DNA of 64,000 nucleotides from Sisyra terminalis (GCA_958496175.1 OY292279.1:496001-560000); one strand, 5' to 3'. Positions 11,500-25,900 are shown, numbered from the stretch's first letter. The notes: generated by a model not told the origin, from the sequence alone. Numbers and translations: made by a program.

Positions 11500-14400
11500 C
11501 ATTGCGGTTATTTTTGCGGATATCATTGCGGTTATTTTGCGGTGATATTTGCGGTTATTTTTGCGGATATCATTGCGGTTATTTTGCAGTAATATTAGCG
11601 GTTATTTTTGCGGATATCATTGCGGTTATTTTTGCGGATATTATTGCGGTTATTTTTGCGGATATCATTGCGGTTATTTTTGCGGATATCATTGCGGTTA
11701 TTTTGCGGTGATATTTGCGGTTATTTTTGCGGATATCATTGCGGTTATTTTGCGGTAATATTTGCGGTTATTTTTGCGGATATTATTGCGGTTATTTTTG
11801 CGGATATCATTGCGGTTATTTTTGCGGATATCATTGCGGTTATTTTTGCGGATATCATTGCGGTTATTTTGCGGTGATATTTGCGGTTATTTTTGCGGAT
11901 ATCATTGCGGTTATTTTGCGGTAATATTTGCGGTTATTTTTGCGGATATTATTGCGGTTAATTTGCTGTAATATTTGCGGTTAATTTTGCGGATATCATT
12001 GCGGTTATTTTTGCGGATATTATTGCGGTTATTTTTGCGGATATCATTGCGGTTATTTTGCGGTGATATTTGCGGTTATTTTTGCGGATATCATTGCGGT
12101 TATTTTGCGGTAATATTTGCGGTTATTTTTGCGGATATCATTGCGGTTATTTTTGCGGATATCATTGCGGTTATTTTGCGGTGATATTTGCGGTTATTTT
12201 TGCGGATATCATTGCGGTTATTTTGCGGTAATATTTGCGGTTATTTTTGCGGATATCATTGCGGTTATTTTGCGGTAATATTTGCGGTTATTTTTGCGGA
12301 TATCATTGCGGTTATTTTGCGGTGATATTTGCGGTTATTTTTGCGGATATTATTGCGGTTATTTTTGCGGATATCATTGCGGTTATTTTGCGGTGATATT
12401 TGCGGTTATTTTTGCGGATATCATTGCGGTTATTTTGCGGTAATATTTGCGGTTATTTTTGCAGATATCAATGCGGTTATTTTTGCGGATATTATTGCGG
12501 TTATTTTTGCGGATATCATTGCGGTTATTTTGCGGTAATATTTGCGGTTATTTTTGCGGATATCATTGCGGTTATTTTTGCGGATATTATTGCGGTTATT
12601 TTTGCGGATATCATTGCGGTTATTTTTGCGGATATCATTGCGGTTATTTTGCGGTGATATTTGCGGATATTTTTGCGGATATCATTGCGGTTATTTTGCG
12701 GTAATATTTATGGTTATTTTTGCGGATATTATTGCGGTTATTTTTGCGGATATCATTGCGGTTATTTTGCGGTGATATTTGCGGTTATTTTTGCGGATAT
12801 CATTGCGGTTATTTTGCGGTAATATTTGCGGTTATTTTTGCGGATATTATTGCGGTTATTTTGCTGTAATATTTGCGGTTATTTTTGCGGATATCATTGC
12901 GGTTATTTTTGCGGATATTATTGCGGTTATTTTTGCGGATATTATGGCGGTTATTTTTGCGGATATCATTGCGGTTATTTTTGCGGATATCATTGCGGTT
13001 ATTTTGCGGTTATATTAGCGGTTATTTTTGCGGATATCATTGCGGTTATTTTGCGGTAATATTTGCGGTTATTTTTGCGGATATTATTGCGGTTATTTTG
13101 CTGTAATATTTGCGGTTTTTTTTGCGGATATCATTGCGGTTATTTTGCGGTGATATTTGCGGTTTTTTTTGCGGATATCATTGCGGTTATTTTGCGGTGA
13201 TATTTGCGGTTATTTTTGCGGATATCATTGCGGTTATTTTGCGGTAATATTTGCGGTTATTTTTGCGGATATTATTGCGGTTATTTTTGCGGATATCATT
13301 GCGGTTATTTTGCGGTGATATTTGCGGTTATTTTTTGCTGATATCATTGCGGTTATTTTGCGGTAATATTTGCGGTTATTTTTGCGGATATCATTGCGGT
13401 TATTTTTGCGGATATTATTGCGGTTATTTTTGCGGATATCATTGCGGTTATTTTGCGGTGATATTTGCGGTTATTTTTGCAGATATTATTGCGGTTATTT
13501 TTGCGGATATTACTGCGGTTATTTTTGCGGATATCATTGCGGTTATTTTGCGGTAATATTTGCGGTTATTTTTGCGGATATTATTGCGGTTATTTTGCTG
13601 TAATATTTGCGGTTAATTTTGCGGATATCATTGCGGTTATTTTTGCGGATATTATTGCGGTTATTTTTGCGGATATCATTGCGGTTATTTTGCGGTGATA
13701 TTTGCGGTTATTTTTGCGGATATCATTGCGGTTATTTTGCGGTAATATTTGCGGTTATTTTTGCGGATATCATTGCGATTATTTTTGCGGATATCATTGC
13801 GGTTATTTTGCGGTGATATTTGCGGTTATTTTTGCGGATATCATTGCGGTTATTTTGCGGTAATATTTGCGGTTATTTTTGCAGATATAATTGCGGTTAT
13901 TTTTGCGGATATTATTGCGGTTATTTATGCGGATATCATTGCGGTTATTTTTGCGGATATCATTGCGGTTATTTTGCGGTGATATTTGCGGTTATTTTTG
14001 CGGATATCATTGCGGTTATTTTGCGGTGATATTTGCGGTTATTTTTGCGGATATCATTGCGGTTATTTTTGCGGATATCATTGCGGTTATTTTGCGGTAA
14101 TATTTGCGGTTATTTTTGCGGATATCATTGCGGTTATTTTGCGGTGATATTTGCGGTTATTTTTGCGGATATTATTGCGGTTATTTTTGCGGATATTATT
14201 GCGGTTATTTTTGCGGATATCATTGCGGTTATTTTGCGGTGATATTTGCGGTGATATTTGCGGTTATTTTTGCGGATATCATTGCGGTTATTTTTGCGGA
14301 TATTATTGCGGTTATTTTTGCGGATATTATTGCGGTTATTTTTGCGGATATCATTGCGGTTATTTTGCGGTGATATTTGCGGTTATTTTTGCGGATATCA

Positions 14401-15012
14401 TTGCGGTTATTTTGCGGTAATATTTGCGGTTATTTTTGCGGATATCATTGCGGTTATTTTTGCGGATATCATTGCGGTTATTGTGCGGTGATATTTGCGG
14501 TTATTTTTGCGGATATCATTGCGGTTATTTTGCGGTAATATTTGCGGTTATTTTTGCGGATATCATTGCTGTTATTTTTGCGGATATTATTGCGGTTATT
14601 TTTGCGGATATTATTGCGGTTATTTTTGCGGATATCATTGCGGTTATTTTGCGGTAATATTTGCGGTTATTTTTGCGGATATCATTGCGGTTATTTTTGC
14701 GGATATTATTGCGGTTATTTTTGCGGATATCATTGCGGTTATTTTTGCTGATATCATTGCGGTTATTTTGCGGTGATATTTGCGGTTATTTTTGCGGATA
14801 TCATTGCGGTTATTTTGCGGTAATATTTATGGTTATTTTTGCGGATATTATTGCGGTTATTTTTGCGGATATCATTGCGGTTATTTTGCGGTGATATTTG
14901 CGGTTATTTTGCGGTAATATTTGCGGTTATTTTTGCGGATATTATTGCGGTTATTTTGCTGTAATATTTGCGGTTATTTTTGCGGATATCATTGCGGTTA
15001 TTTTGCGGAGAT
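11500..15012 (+). repeat. Beta HOR, copy 1
   Basis: Aligns with 15,013-18,684 at offset 3,513, changing to 3,584 after about 13,460. Markers shared by both copies include a GCAG-headed closure with TAATATTA tail (about 11,586), a CAGATATCAAT B variant (about 12,463), a TTATATTA closure (about 13,010) and a TTTATGG A head (about 12,709). The left boundary is approximate. Confidence 0.85.
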
Positions 15013-18000
15013 ATTTGCGGTTATTTTTGCGGATATCATTGCGGTTATTTTGCGGTGATATTTGCGGTTATTTTTGCGGATATCATTGCGGTTATTTTGC
15101 AGTAATATTAGCGGTTATTTTTGCGGATATCATTGCGGTTATTTTTGCGGATATTATTGCGGTTATTTTTGCGGATATCATTGCGGTTATTTTTGCGGAT
15201 ATCATTGCGGTTATTTTGCGGTGATATTTGCGGTTATTTTTGCGGATATCATTGCGGTTATTTTGCGGTAATATTTGCGGTTATTTTTGCGGATATTATT
15301 GCGGTTATTTTTGCGGATATCATTGCGGTTATTTTTGCGGATATCATTGCGGTTATTTTTGCGGATATCATTGCGGTTATTTTGCGGTGATATTTGCGGT
15401 TATTTTTGCGGATATCATTGCGGTTATTTTGCGGTAATATTTGCGGTTATTTTTGCGGATATTATTGCGGTTAATTTGCTGTAATATTTGCGGTTAATTT
15501 TGCGGATATCATTGCGGTTATTTTTGCGGATATTATTGCGGTTATTTTTGCGGATATCATTGCGGTTATTTTGCGGTGATATTTGCGGTTATTTTTGCGG
15601 ATATCATTGCGGTTATTTTGCGGTAATATTTGCGGTTATTTTTGCGGATATCATTGCGGTTATTTTTGCGGATATCATTGCGGTTATTTTGCGGTGATAT
15701 TTGCGGTTATTTTTGCGGATATCATTGCGGTTATTTTGCGGTAATATTTGCGGTTATTTTTGCGGATATCATTGCGGTTATTTTGCGGTAATATTTGCGG
15801 TTATTTTTGCGGATATCATTGCGGTTATTTTGCGGTGATATTTGCGGTTATTTTTGCGGATATTATTGCGGTTATTTTTGCGGATATCATTGCGGTTATT
15901 TTGCGGTGATATTTGCGGTTATTTTTGCGGATATCATTGCGGTTATTTTGCGGTAATATTTGCGGTTATTTTTGCAGATATCAATGCGGTTATTTTTGCG
16001 GATATTATTGCGGTTATTTTTGCGGATATCATTGCGGTTATTTTGCGGTAATATTTGCGGTTATTTTTGCGGATATCATTGCGGTTATTTTTGCGGATAT
16101 TATTGCGGTTATTTTTGCGGATATCATTGCGGTTATTTTTGCGGATATCATTGCGGTTATTTTGCGGTGATATTTGCGGATATTTTTGCGGATATCATTG
16201 CGGTTATTTTGCGGTAATATTTATGGTTATTTTTGCGGATATTATTGCGGTTATTTTTGCGGATATCATTGCGGTTATTTTGCGGTGATATTTGCGGTTA
16301 TTTTTGCGGATATCATTGCGGTTATTTTGCGGTAATATTTGCGGTTATTTTTGCGGATATTATTGCGGTTATTTTGCTGTAATATTTGCGGTTATTTTTG
16401 CGGATATCATTGCGGTTATTTTTGCGGATATTATTGCGGTTATTTTTGCGGATATTATGGCGGTTATTTTTGCGGATATCATTGCGGTTATTTTTGCGGA
16501 TATCATTGCGGTTATTTTGCGGTTATATTAGCGGTTATTTTTGCGGATATCATTGCGGTTATTTTGCGGTATTATTTGCGGTTATTTTTGCGGATATTAT
16601 TGCGGTTATTTTGCTGTAATATTTGCGGTTTTTTTTGCGGATATCATTGCGGTTATTTTGCGGTGATATTTGCGGTTATTTTTGCGGATATCATTGCGGT
16701 TATTTTGCGGTGATATTTGCGGTTATTTTTGCGGATATCATTGCGGTTATTTTGCGGTAATATTTGCGGTTATTTTTGCGGATATTATTGCGGTTATTTT
16801 TGCGGATATCATTGCGGTTATTTTGCGGTGATATTTGCGGTTATTTTTTGCTGATATCATTGCGGTTATTTTGCGGTAATATTTGCGGTTATTTTTGCGG
16901 ATATCATTGCGGTTATTTTTGCGGATATTATTGCGGTTATTTTTGCGGATATCATTGCGGTTATTTTGCTGTAATATTTGCGGTTAATTTTGCGGATATT
17001 ATTGCGGTTATTTTTGCGGATATCATTGCGGTTATTTTGCGGTGATATTTGCGGTTATTTTTGCAGATATTATTGCGGTTATTTTTGCGGATATTACTGC
17101 GGTTATTTTTGCGGATATCATTGCGGTTATTTTGCGGTAATATTTGCGGTTATTTTTGCGGATATTATTGCGGTTATTTTGCTGTAATATTTGCGGTTAA
17201 TTTTGCGGATATCATTGCGGTTATTTTTGCGGATATTATTGCGGTTATTTTTGCGGATATCATTGCGGTTATTTTGCGGTGATATTTGCGGTTATTTTTG
17301 CGGATATCATTGCGGTTATTTTGCGGTAATATTTGCGGTTATTTTTGCGGATATCATTGCGATTATTTTTGCGGATATCATTGCGGTTATTTTGCGGTGA
17401 TATTTGCGGTTATTTTTGCGGATATCATTGCGGTTATTTTGCGGTAATATTTGCGGTTATTTTTGCAGATATAATTGCGGTTATTTTTGCGGATATTATT
17501 GCGGTTATTTATGCGGATATCATTGCGGTTATTTTTGCGGATATCATTGCGGTTATTTTGCGGTGATATTTGCGGTTATTTTTGCGGATATCATTGCGGT
17601 TATTTTGCGGTGATATTTGCGGTTATTTTTGCGGATATCATTGCGGTTATTTTTGCGGATATCATTGCGGTTATTTTGCGGTAATATTTGCGGTTATTTT
17701 TGCGGATATCATTGCGGTTATTTTGCGGTGATATTTGCGGTTATTTTTGCGGATATTATTGCGGTTATTTTTGCGGATATTATTGCGGTTATTTTTGCGG
17801 ATATCATTGCGGTTATTTTGCGGTGATATTTGCGGTGATATTTGCGGTTATTTTTGCGGATATCATTGCGGTTATTTTTGCGGATATTATTGCGGTTATT
17901 TTTGCGGATATTATTGCGGTTATTTTTGCGGATATCATTGCGGTTATTTTGCGGTGATATTTGCGGTTATTTTTGCGGATATCATTGCGGTTATTTTGCG

Positions 18001-18684
18001 GTAATATTTGCGGTTATTTTTGCGGATATCATTGCGGTTATTTTTGCGGATATCATTGCGGTTATTGTGCGGTGATATTTGCGGTTATTTTTGCGGATAT
18101 CATTGCGGTTATTTTGCGGTAATATTTGCGGTTATTTTTGCGGATATCATTGCTGTTATTTTTGCGGATATTATTGCGGTTATTTTTGCGGATATTATTG
18201 CGGTTATTTTTGCGGATATCATTGCGGTTATTTTGCGGTAATATTTGCGGTTATTTTTGCGGATATCATTGCGGTTATTTTTGCGGATATTATTGCGGTT
18301 ATTTTTGCGGATATCATTGCGGTTATTTTTGCTGATATCATTGCGGTTATTTTGCGGTGATATTTGCGGTTATTTTTGCGGATATCATTGCGGTTATTTT
18401 GCGGTAATATTTATGGTTATTTTTGCGGATATTATTGCGGTTATTTTTGCGGATATCATTGCGGTTATTTTGCGGTGATATTTGCGGTTATTTTGCGGTA
18501 ATATTTGCGGTTATTTTTGCGGATATTATTGCGGTTATTTTGCTGTAATATTTGCGGTTATTTTTGCGGATATCATTGCGGTTATTTTGCGGAGATATTT
18601 GCGGTTATTTTTGCGGATATCATTGCGGTTATTTTGCGGTGATATTTGCGGTTATTTTTGCGGATATCATTGCGGTTATTTTGC
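15013..18684 (+). repeat. Beta HOR, copy 2
   Basis: Second beta copy. It carries an extra 71 bp (one n=2 block equivalent) at about 16,960-17,040, including the linked GCTG and TTAATTTT variants. Small substitutions distinguish it, such as TATTATTT at about 16,570 and loss of the second T8 A near 16,675. It is in the same orientation as copy 1, and alignment ends at 18,684, where one copy has GCAG and the other GCGG. Confidence 0.85.
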
Positions 18685-20485
18685 GGTAATATTTATGGTT
18701 ATTTTTGCGGATATTATTGCGGTTATTTTTGCGGATATCATTGCGGTTATTTTGCTGTAATATTTGCGGTTAATTTTGCGGATATTATTGCGGTTATTTT
18801 TGCGGTTATTTTTGCGGATATCATTGAGGTTATTTTGCGGTAATATTTGTGGTTATTTTTGCGGATATCATTGCGGTTATTTTTGCGGATATCATTGCGG
18901 TTATTTTGCGGTAATATTTGCGGTTATTTTTGCGGATATCATTGCGGTTATTTTTGCGGATATTAGTGCGGTTATTTTTGCGGATATCATTGCGGTTATT
19001 TTCGCGAATATCATTGCGGTTATTTTGCGGTAATATTTGCGGTTATTTTTGTGGATATCATTGCGGTTATTTTGCGGTAATATTTGCGGTTATTTTTGCG
19101 GATATAATTGCGGTTATTTTTGCGGATATCATTGCGGTTATTTTGCGGTAATATTTGCGGTTATTTTTGCGGATATTATTGCGGTTATTTTTGCGGATAT
19201 CATTGCGGTTATTTTGCGGTGATATTTGCGGTTATTTTTGCGGATATCATTGCGGGTATTTTGCGGTGATATTTGCGGTTATTTTTTCGGATATCATTGC
19301 GGTTATTTTGCGGTGATATTTGCGGTTATTTTTGCGGATATCATTGCGGTTATTTTTGCGGATATTATTGCGGTTATTTTTGCGGATATTATTGCGGTTA
19401 TTTTTGCGGATATCATTGCGGTTATTTTGCGGTAATATTTGCGGTTATTTTTGCGGATATCATTGCGGTTATTTTTGCGGATATCATTGCGGTTATTTTT
19501 GCGGATATCATTGCGGTTATTTTGCGGTAATATTTGCGGTTATTTTTGCGGATATCACTGCGGTTATTTTGCGGTGATATTTGCGGTTATTTTTGCGGAT
19601 ATTATTGCGGTTATTTTTGCGGATATCATTGCGGTTATTTTGCGGTGATATTTGCGGTTATTTTTGCGGATATCATTGCGGTTATTTTTGCGGATATTAT
19701 TGCGGTTATTTTTGCGGATATCATTGCGGTTATTTTTGCGGATATCATTGCGGTTATTTTGCGGTAATATTTGCGGTTATTTTTGCGGATATCATTGCGT
19801 TTATTTTTGCGGATATTATTGCGGTTATTTTTGCGGATATCATTGCGGTTATTTTTGCGGATATCATTGCGGTTATTTTGAGGTAATATTTGCGGTTATT
19901 TTTGCGGATATCATTGCGGTTATTTTGCGGTGATATTTGCGGTTATTTTTGCGGATATTATTGCGGTTATTTTTGCGGATATCATTGCGGTTATTTTGCG
20001 GTGATATTTGCGGTTATTTTTGCGGATATCATTGCGGTTATTTTTGCGGATATTATTGCGGTTATTTTTGCGGATATTATTGCGGTTATTTTTGCGGATA
20101 TCATTGCGGTTATTTTGCGGAGATATTTGCGGTTATTTTTGCGGATATCATTGCGGTTATTTTGCGGTGATATTTGCGGATATTTTGCGGTAATATTTGC
20201 GGTTATTTTTGCGGATATTATTGCGGTTATTTTGCTGTAATATTTGCGGTTAATTTTGCGGATATCATTGCGGTTATTTTTGCGGATATTATTGCGGTTA
20301 TTTTTGCGGGTATCATTGCGGTTATTTTGCGGTAATATTTGCGGTTATTTTTTCGGAAATCATTGCGGTTATTTTTGCGGATATTATTGCGGTTATTTTT
20401 GCGGATATCATTGCGGTTATTTTTGCGGATATCATTGCGGTTATTTTGCGGTAACATTTGCGGTTATTTTTGCGGATATTATTGC
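18482..20485 (+). repeat. Alpha-like segment downstream of beta
   Basis: This stretch follows the same variant order as 3,061-5,277, with offsets of 15,421, then 15,302/15,303, then 15,208 bp. Shared rare markers are the GAGG closure, the ATTAGT B near 18,960, the TTCGG head near 19,287, the GGAAATC B near 20,355 and TAACATTT near 20,452. The first 200 bp are also the end of beta copy 2, so beta and alpha share an ancestral module. Confidence 0.8.
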
Positions 20486-21852
20486 GTTTATTTTGCTGTA
20501 ATATTTGCGGTTAATTTTGCGGATATCATTGCGGTTATTTTTGCGGATATTATTGCGGTTATTTTTGCGGATATAATTGCGGTTATTTTTGCGGATATCA
20601 TTGCGGTTATTTTTGCGGATATCATTGCGGTTATTTTGCGGTAATATTTGCGGTTATTTTTGCGGATATCATTGCGGTTATTTTGCGGTGATATTTGCGG
20701 TTATTTTTGCGGATATTATTGCGGTTATTTTTGCGGATATTATTGCGGTTATTTTTGCGGATATCATTGCGGTTATTTTGCGGTGATATTTGCGGTAATT
20801 TTTGCGGATATCAATGCGGTTACTTTTGCGGATATCATTGCGGTTATTTTGCGGTGATATTTGCGGTTATTTTTGCGGATATCATTGCGGTTATTTTTGC
20901 GGATATCATTGCGGTTATTTTGCGGTGATATTTGCGGTTATTTTTGCGGATATTATTGCGGTTATTTTTGCGGATATCATTGCGGTTATTTTGCGGTGAT
21001 ATTTGTGGTTATTTTTGCGGATATCATTGCGGTTATTTTGCGGCAATATTTGCGGTTATTTTTGCGGATATTATGGCGGTTATTTTGCTGTAATATTTGC
21101 GGTTATTTTTGCGGATATCATTGCGGTTATTTTGCGGTGATATTTGCGGTTATTTTTGCGGATATTATTGCGGTTATTTTTGCGGATATCATTGCGGTTA
21201 TTTTGCGGTGATATTTGCGGTTATTTTTGCGGATATCATTGCGGTTATTTTGCGGTAATATTTGCGGTTATTTTTGCGGATATCATTGCGGTTATTTTCG
21301 CGGATATTATTGAGGTTATTTTTGCGGATATCATTGCGGTTATTTTTGCGGATATCATTGCGGTTATTTTGCGGTAATATTTGCGGTTATTTTGGCGGAT
21401 ATCATTGCGGTTATTTTTGCGGATATTATTGCGGTTATTTTGCTGTAATATTTGCGGTTATTTTGGCGGATATCATTGCGGTTATTTAGCGGTGATATTT
21501 GCGGTTATTTTTGCGGATATCATTGCGGTTATTTTGTGGTGATATTTGCGGTTATTTTTGCGGATATCATTGCGGTTATTTTGCGGTAATATTTGCGGTT
21601 ATTTTTGCGGATATTATTGCGGTTATTTTTGCGGATATCATTGCGGTTATTTAGCGGTGATATTTGCGGTTATTTTTGCGGATATCATTGCGGTTATTTT
21701 GCGGTAATATTTGCGGTTATTTTTGCGGATATCATTGCGGTTATTTTTGCGGATATTATTGCGGTTATTTTTGCGGATATCATTGCTGTTATTTTGCTGT
21801 AATATTTGCGGTTAATTTTGCGGATATCATTGCGGTTATTTTGCGGTAATAT
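20486..21852 (+). repeat. Mosaic segment between alpha-like and gamma domains
   Basis: Ordinary blocks whose variants match different domains in turn. The 20,770-21,050 part carries the GGTAATTTTT and TCAAT variants typical of gamma. The 21,262-21,489 part matches the start of the delta core, including the TCGCGG junction and the GAGG head at 21,312. No gene or unique sequence is present. Confidence 0.7.
21262..21489 (+). repeat. Isolated delta-core fragment outside the delta domain
   Basis: The block order and variants match 29,355-29,582 in delta at offset 8,093. They include an A ending in C (TTTTCGCGG), then B' followed by a GAGG head at 21,312. The delta marker GCCGATATTATT, found 249 bp upstream of this GAGG in all nine delta copies, is absent here. 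This may be a relative of the segment from which delta was amplified. Confidence 0.75.
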
Positions 21853-24800
21853 TTGCGGTTATTTTTGCGGATATCATTGCGGTTATTTTTGCGGGTATCA
21901 TTGCGGTTATTTTGCGGTGATATTTGCGGTTATTTTTGCGGATATCATTGCGGTTATTTTGCGGTAATATTTGCGGTTATTTTTGCGGATATCATTGCGG
22001 TTATTTTTGCGGATATTATTGCGGTTATTTTTGCGGATATCATTGCGGTTATTTTTGCGGATATCATTGCGGTTATTTTGCGGTGATATTTGCGGTTATT
22101 TTTGCGGATATCATTGCGGTTATTTTGCGGTAATATTTGCGGTTATTTTTGCGGATATTATTGCGGTTATTTTTGCGGATATCATTGCGGTTATTTTTGC
22201 GGATATTATTGCGGTTATTTTTGTGGATATCATTGCGGTTATTTTTGCGGATATCATTGCGGTTATTTTGCGGGAATATTTGCGGTTATTTTTGCGGATA
22301 TCATTGCGGTTATTTTTGCGGATATCATTGCGGTTATTTTGCGGTGATATTTGCGGTTATTTTTGCGGATATCATTGCGGTTATTTTGCGGTAATATTTG
22401 CGGTTATTTTTGCGGATATCATTGCGGTTATTTTTGCGGATATTATTGCGGTTATTTTTGCGGATATCATTGCGGTTATTTTTGCGGATATCATTGCGGT
22501 TATTTTGCGGTGATATTTGCGGTTATTTTTGCGGATATCATTGCGGTTATTTTGCGGTAATAATTGCGGTTATTTTTGCGGATATTATTGCGGTTATTTT
22601 TGCGGATATCATTGCGGTTATTTTTGCGGATATTATTGCGGTTATTTTTGCGGATATTATTGCGGTTATTTTTGCGGATATCATTGCGGTTATTTTGCGG
22701 TGATATTTGCGGTTATTTTTGCGGATATCTTTGCGGTTTTTTTGCGGTGATATTTGCGGTTATTTTTGCGGATATTATTGCGGTTATTTTTGCGGATATC
22801 ATTGCGGTTATTTTTGCGGATATCATTGCGGTTATTTTGCGGTGATATTTGCGGTTATTTTTGCGGATATCATTGCGGTTATTTTGTGGTGATATTTGCG
22901 GTTATTTTTGCGGATATCATTGCGGTTATTTTGCGGTAATATTTGCGGTTATTTTTGCGGATAATATTGCGGTTATTTTTGCGGATATCATTGCGGTTAT
23001 TTTGCGGTGATATTTGCGGTTATTTTTGCGGATATCATTGCGGTTATTTTGCGGTAATATTTGCGGTTATTTTGGCGGATATCATTGCGGTTATTTTGCG
23101 GTGATATTTGCGGTTATTTTTGCGGATATCATTGCGGTGATATTTGCGGTTATTTTTGCGGATATTATTGCGGTTATTTTGCTGTAATATTTGCGGTTAT
23201 TTTGCGGATATTATTGCGGTTATTTTTGCGGATATCATTGCGGTTATTTTGCGGTGATATTTGCGGTTATTTTGGCGGATATCATTGCGGTTATTTTGCG
23301 GTGATATTTGCGGTTATTTTTGCGGATATCATTGCGGTTATTTTTGCGGATATCATTGCGGTTATTTTGCGGTAATATTTGCGGTTATTTTTGCGGATAT
23401 TATTGCGGTTATTTTTGCGGATATCATTGCGGTTATTTTGCGGTGATATTTGCGGTTATTTTTGCGGATATCATTGCGGTTATTTTTGCGGATATTATTG
23501 CGGTTAATTTTGCGGATATTATTGCGGTTATTTTTGCGGATATCATTGCGGTTATTTTGCGGTGATATTTGCGGTAATTTTTGCGGATATCAATGCGGTT
23601 ATTTTTGCGGATATCATTGCGGTTATTTTGCGGTGATATTTGCGGTTATTTTTGCGGATATCATTGCGGTTATTTGTGCGGATATCATTGCGGTTATTTT
23701 GCGGTGATATTTGCGGTTATTTTTGCGGATATTATTGCGGTTATTTTTGCGGTTATTTTGCTGTAATATTTGCGGTTAATTTTGCGGATATCATCGCGGT
23801 TATTTTTGCGGATATTATTGCGGCTATTTTTGCGGATATCATTGCGGTTATTTTGCGGTAATATTTGCGGTTATTTTTGCGAATATCATTGCGGTTATTT
23901 TTGCGGATATTATTGCGGTTATTTTTGCGGATATTATTGCGGTTATTTTTGCGGATATCATTGCGGTTATTTTGCGGTGATATTTGTGGTTATTTTTGCG
24001 GATATCATTGCGGTTATTTTGCGGCAATATTTGCGGTTATTTTTGCGGATATCATTGCGGTTATTTTGCGGTGATATTTGCGGTTATTTTTGCGGATATC
24101 GTTGCGGTTATTTTGTGGTGATATTTGCGGTTATTTTTGCGGATATCATTGCGGTTATTTTGCGGTAATATTTGCGGTTATTTTTGCGGATATTATTGCG
24201 GTTATTTTTGCGGATATCATTGCGGTTATTTAGCGGTGATATTTGCGGTTAATTTTGCGGATATCATTGCGGTTATTTTGCGGTAATATTTGCGGTTATT
24301 TTTGCGGATATCATTGCGGTTATTTTTGCGGATATTATTGCGGTTATTTTTGCGGATATCATTGCGGTTATTTTGCTGTAATATTTGCGGTTAATTTTGC
24401 GGATATCATTGCGGTTATTTTGCGGTAATATTTGCGGTTATTTTTGCGGATATCATTGCGGTTATTTTTGCGGATATCATTGCGGTTATTTTGCGGTGAT
24501 ATTTGCGGTTATTTTTGCGGATATCATTGCGGTTATTTTGCGGTAATATTTGCGGTTATTTTTGCGGATATCATTGCGGTTATTTTTGCGGATATTATTG
24601 CGGTTATTTTTGCGGATATCATTGCGGTTATTTTTGCGGATATCATTGCGGTTATTTTGCGGTGATATTTGCGGTTATTTTTGCGGATATCATTGCGGTT
24701 ATTTTGCGGTAATATTTGCGGTTATTTTTGCGGATATTATTGCGGTTATTTTTGCGGATATCATTGCGGTTATTTTTGCGGATATTATTACGGTTATTTT

Positions 24801-25170
24801 TGTGGATATCATTGCGGTTATTTTTGCGGATATCATTGCGGTTATTTTGCGGTAATATTTGCGGTTATTTTAGCGGATATCATTGCGGTTATTTTTGCGG
24901 ATATCATTGCGGTTATTTTGCGGTGATATTTGCGGTTATTTTTGCGGATAAAATTGCGGTTATTTTGCGGTAATATTTGCGGTTATTTTTGCGGATATCA
25001 TTGCGGTTATTTTTGCGGATATTATTGCGGTTATTTTTGCGGATATCATTGCGGTTATTTTGCGGTGATATTTGCGGTTATTTTGGCGGATATCATTGCG
25101 GTAATTTTGCGGTAATATTTGCGGTTATTTTTGCGGATATCATTGCGGTTATTTTTGCGGATATTATTGC
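21853..25170 (+). repeat. Gamma HOR, copy 1
   Basis: Aligns to 54,293-57,610 at offset 32,440, dropping to 32,393 in the middle, and to 60,396-63,430 at offsets 38,543 and 38,590. Markers include a TTTGTGG-headed B near 22,220, a closure GGGAATATTT near 22,270, B ending CTTT followed by a T7 A near 22,730, a GATAATATT B near 22,965 and a GGATAAAATT B near 24,950. Confidence 0.85.
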
Positions 25171-25900
25171 GGTTATTTTTGCGGATATCATTGCGGTTAT
25201 TTTTGCGGATATCATTGCGGTTATTTTGCGGTGATATTTGCGGTTATTTTTGCGGATATCATTGCGGTTATTTTGCGGTAATATTTGCGGTTATTTTTGC
25301 GGATATTATTGCGGTTATTTTTGCGGATATCATTGCGGTTATTTTTGCGGATATTATTGCGGTTATTTTTGCGGATATTATTGCGGTTATTTTTGCGGAT
25401 ATCTTTGCGGTTTTTTTGCGGTGATATTTGCGGTTATTTTTGCGGATATCTTTGCGGTTATTTTGCGGTGATATTTGCGGTTATTTTTGCGGATATTATT
25501 GCGGTTATTTTTGCGGATATCATTGCGGTTATTTTTGCGGATATCATTGCGGTTATTTTGCGGTGATATTTGCGGTTATTTTTGCGGATATCATTGCGGT
25601 TATTTTGCGGTAATATTTGCGGTTATTTTTGCGGATATCATTGCGGTAATTTTTGCGGATATTATTGCGGTTATTTTTGCGGATATCATTGCGGTTATTT
25701 TTGCGGATATCATTGCGGTTATTTTGCGGTAATATTTGCGGTTATTTTTGCGGATATCATTGCGGTTATTTTTGCGGATATCATTGCGGTTATTTTGCGG
25801 TGATATTTGCGGTTATTTTTGCGGATATCATTGCGGTAATTTTGCGGTAATATTTGCGGTTATTTTTGCGGATATCATTGCGGTTGTTTTGCGGTGATAT
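25171..25900 (+). repeat. Gamma partial repeat and gamma-delta junction
   Basis: 25,285-25,570 repeats the order of 22,564-22,850 at offset 2,721, including the CTTT/T7 marker near 25,405. A comparable internal offset of 2,697 is seen in gamma copy 2, so gamma itself has a period of about 2.7 kb. The 25,570-25,850 part matches 43,513-43,793 in the delta domain. Confidence 0.75.

Noticed and set aside
13107..13175. T8 tracts as terminators or Pol III stop signals
   Set aside because: They are A-subunit variants (GCGGTTTTTTTT) inherited in duplicated segments at several places. No hairpin or RNA gene precedes them.
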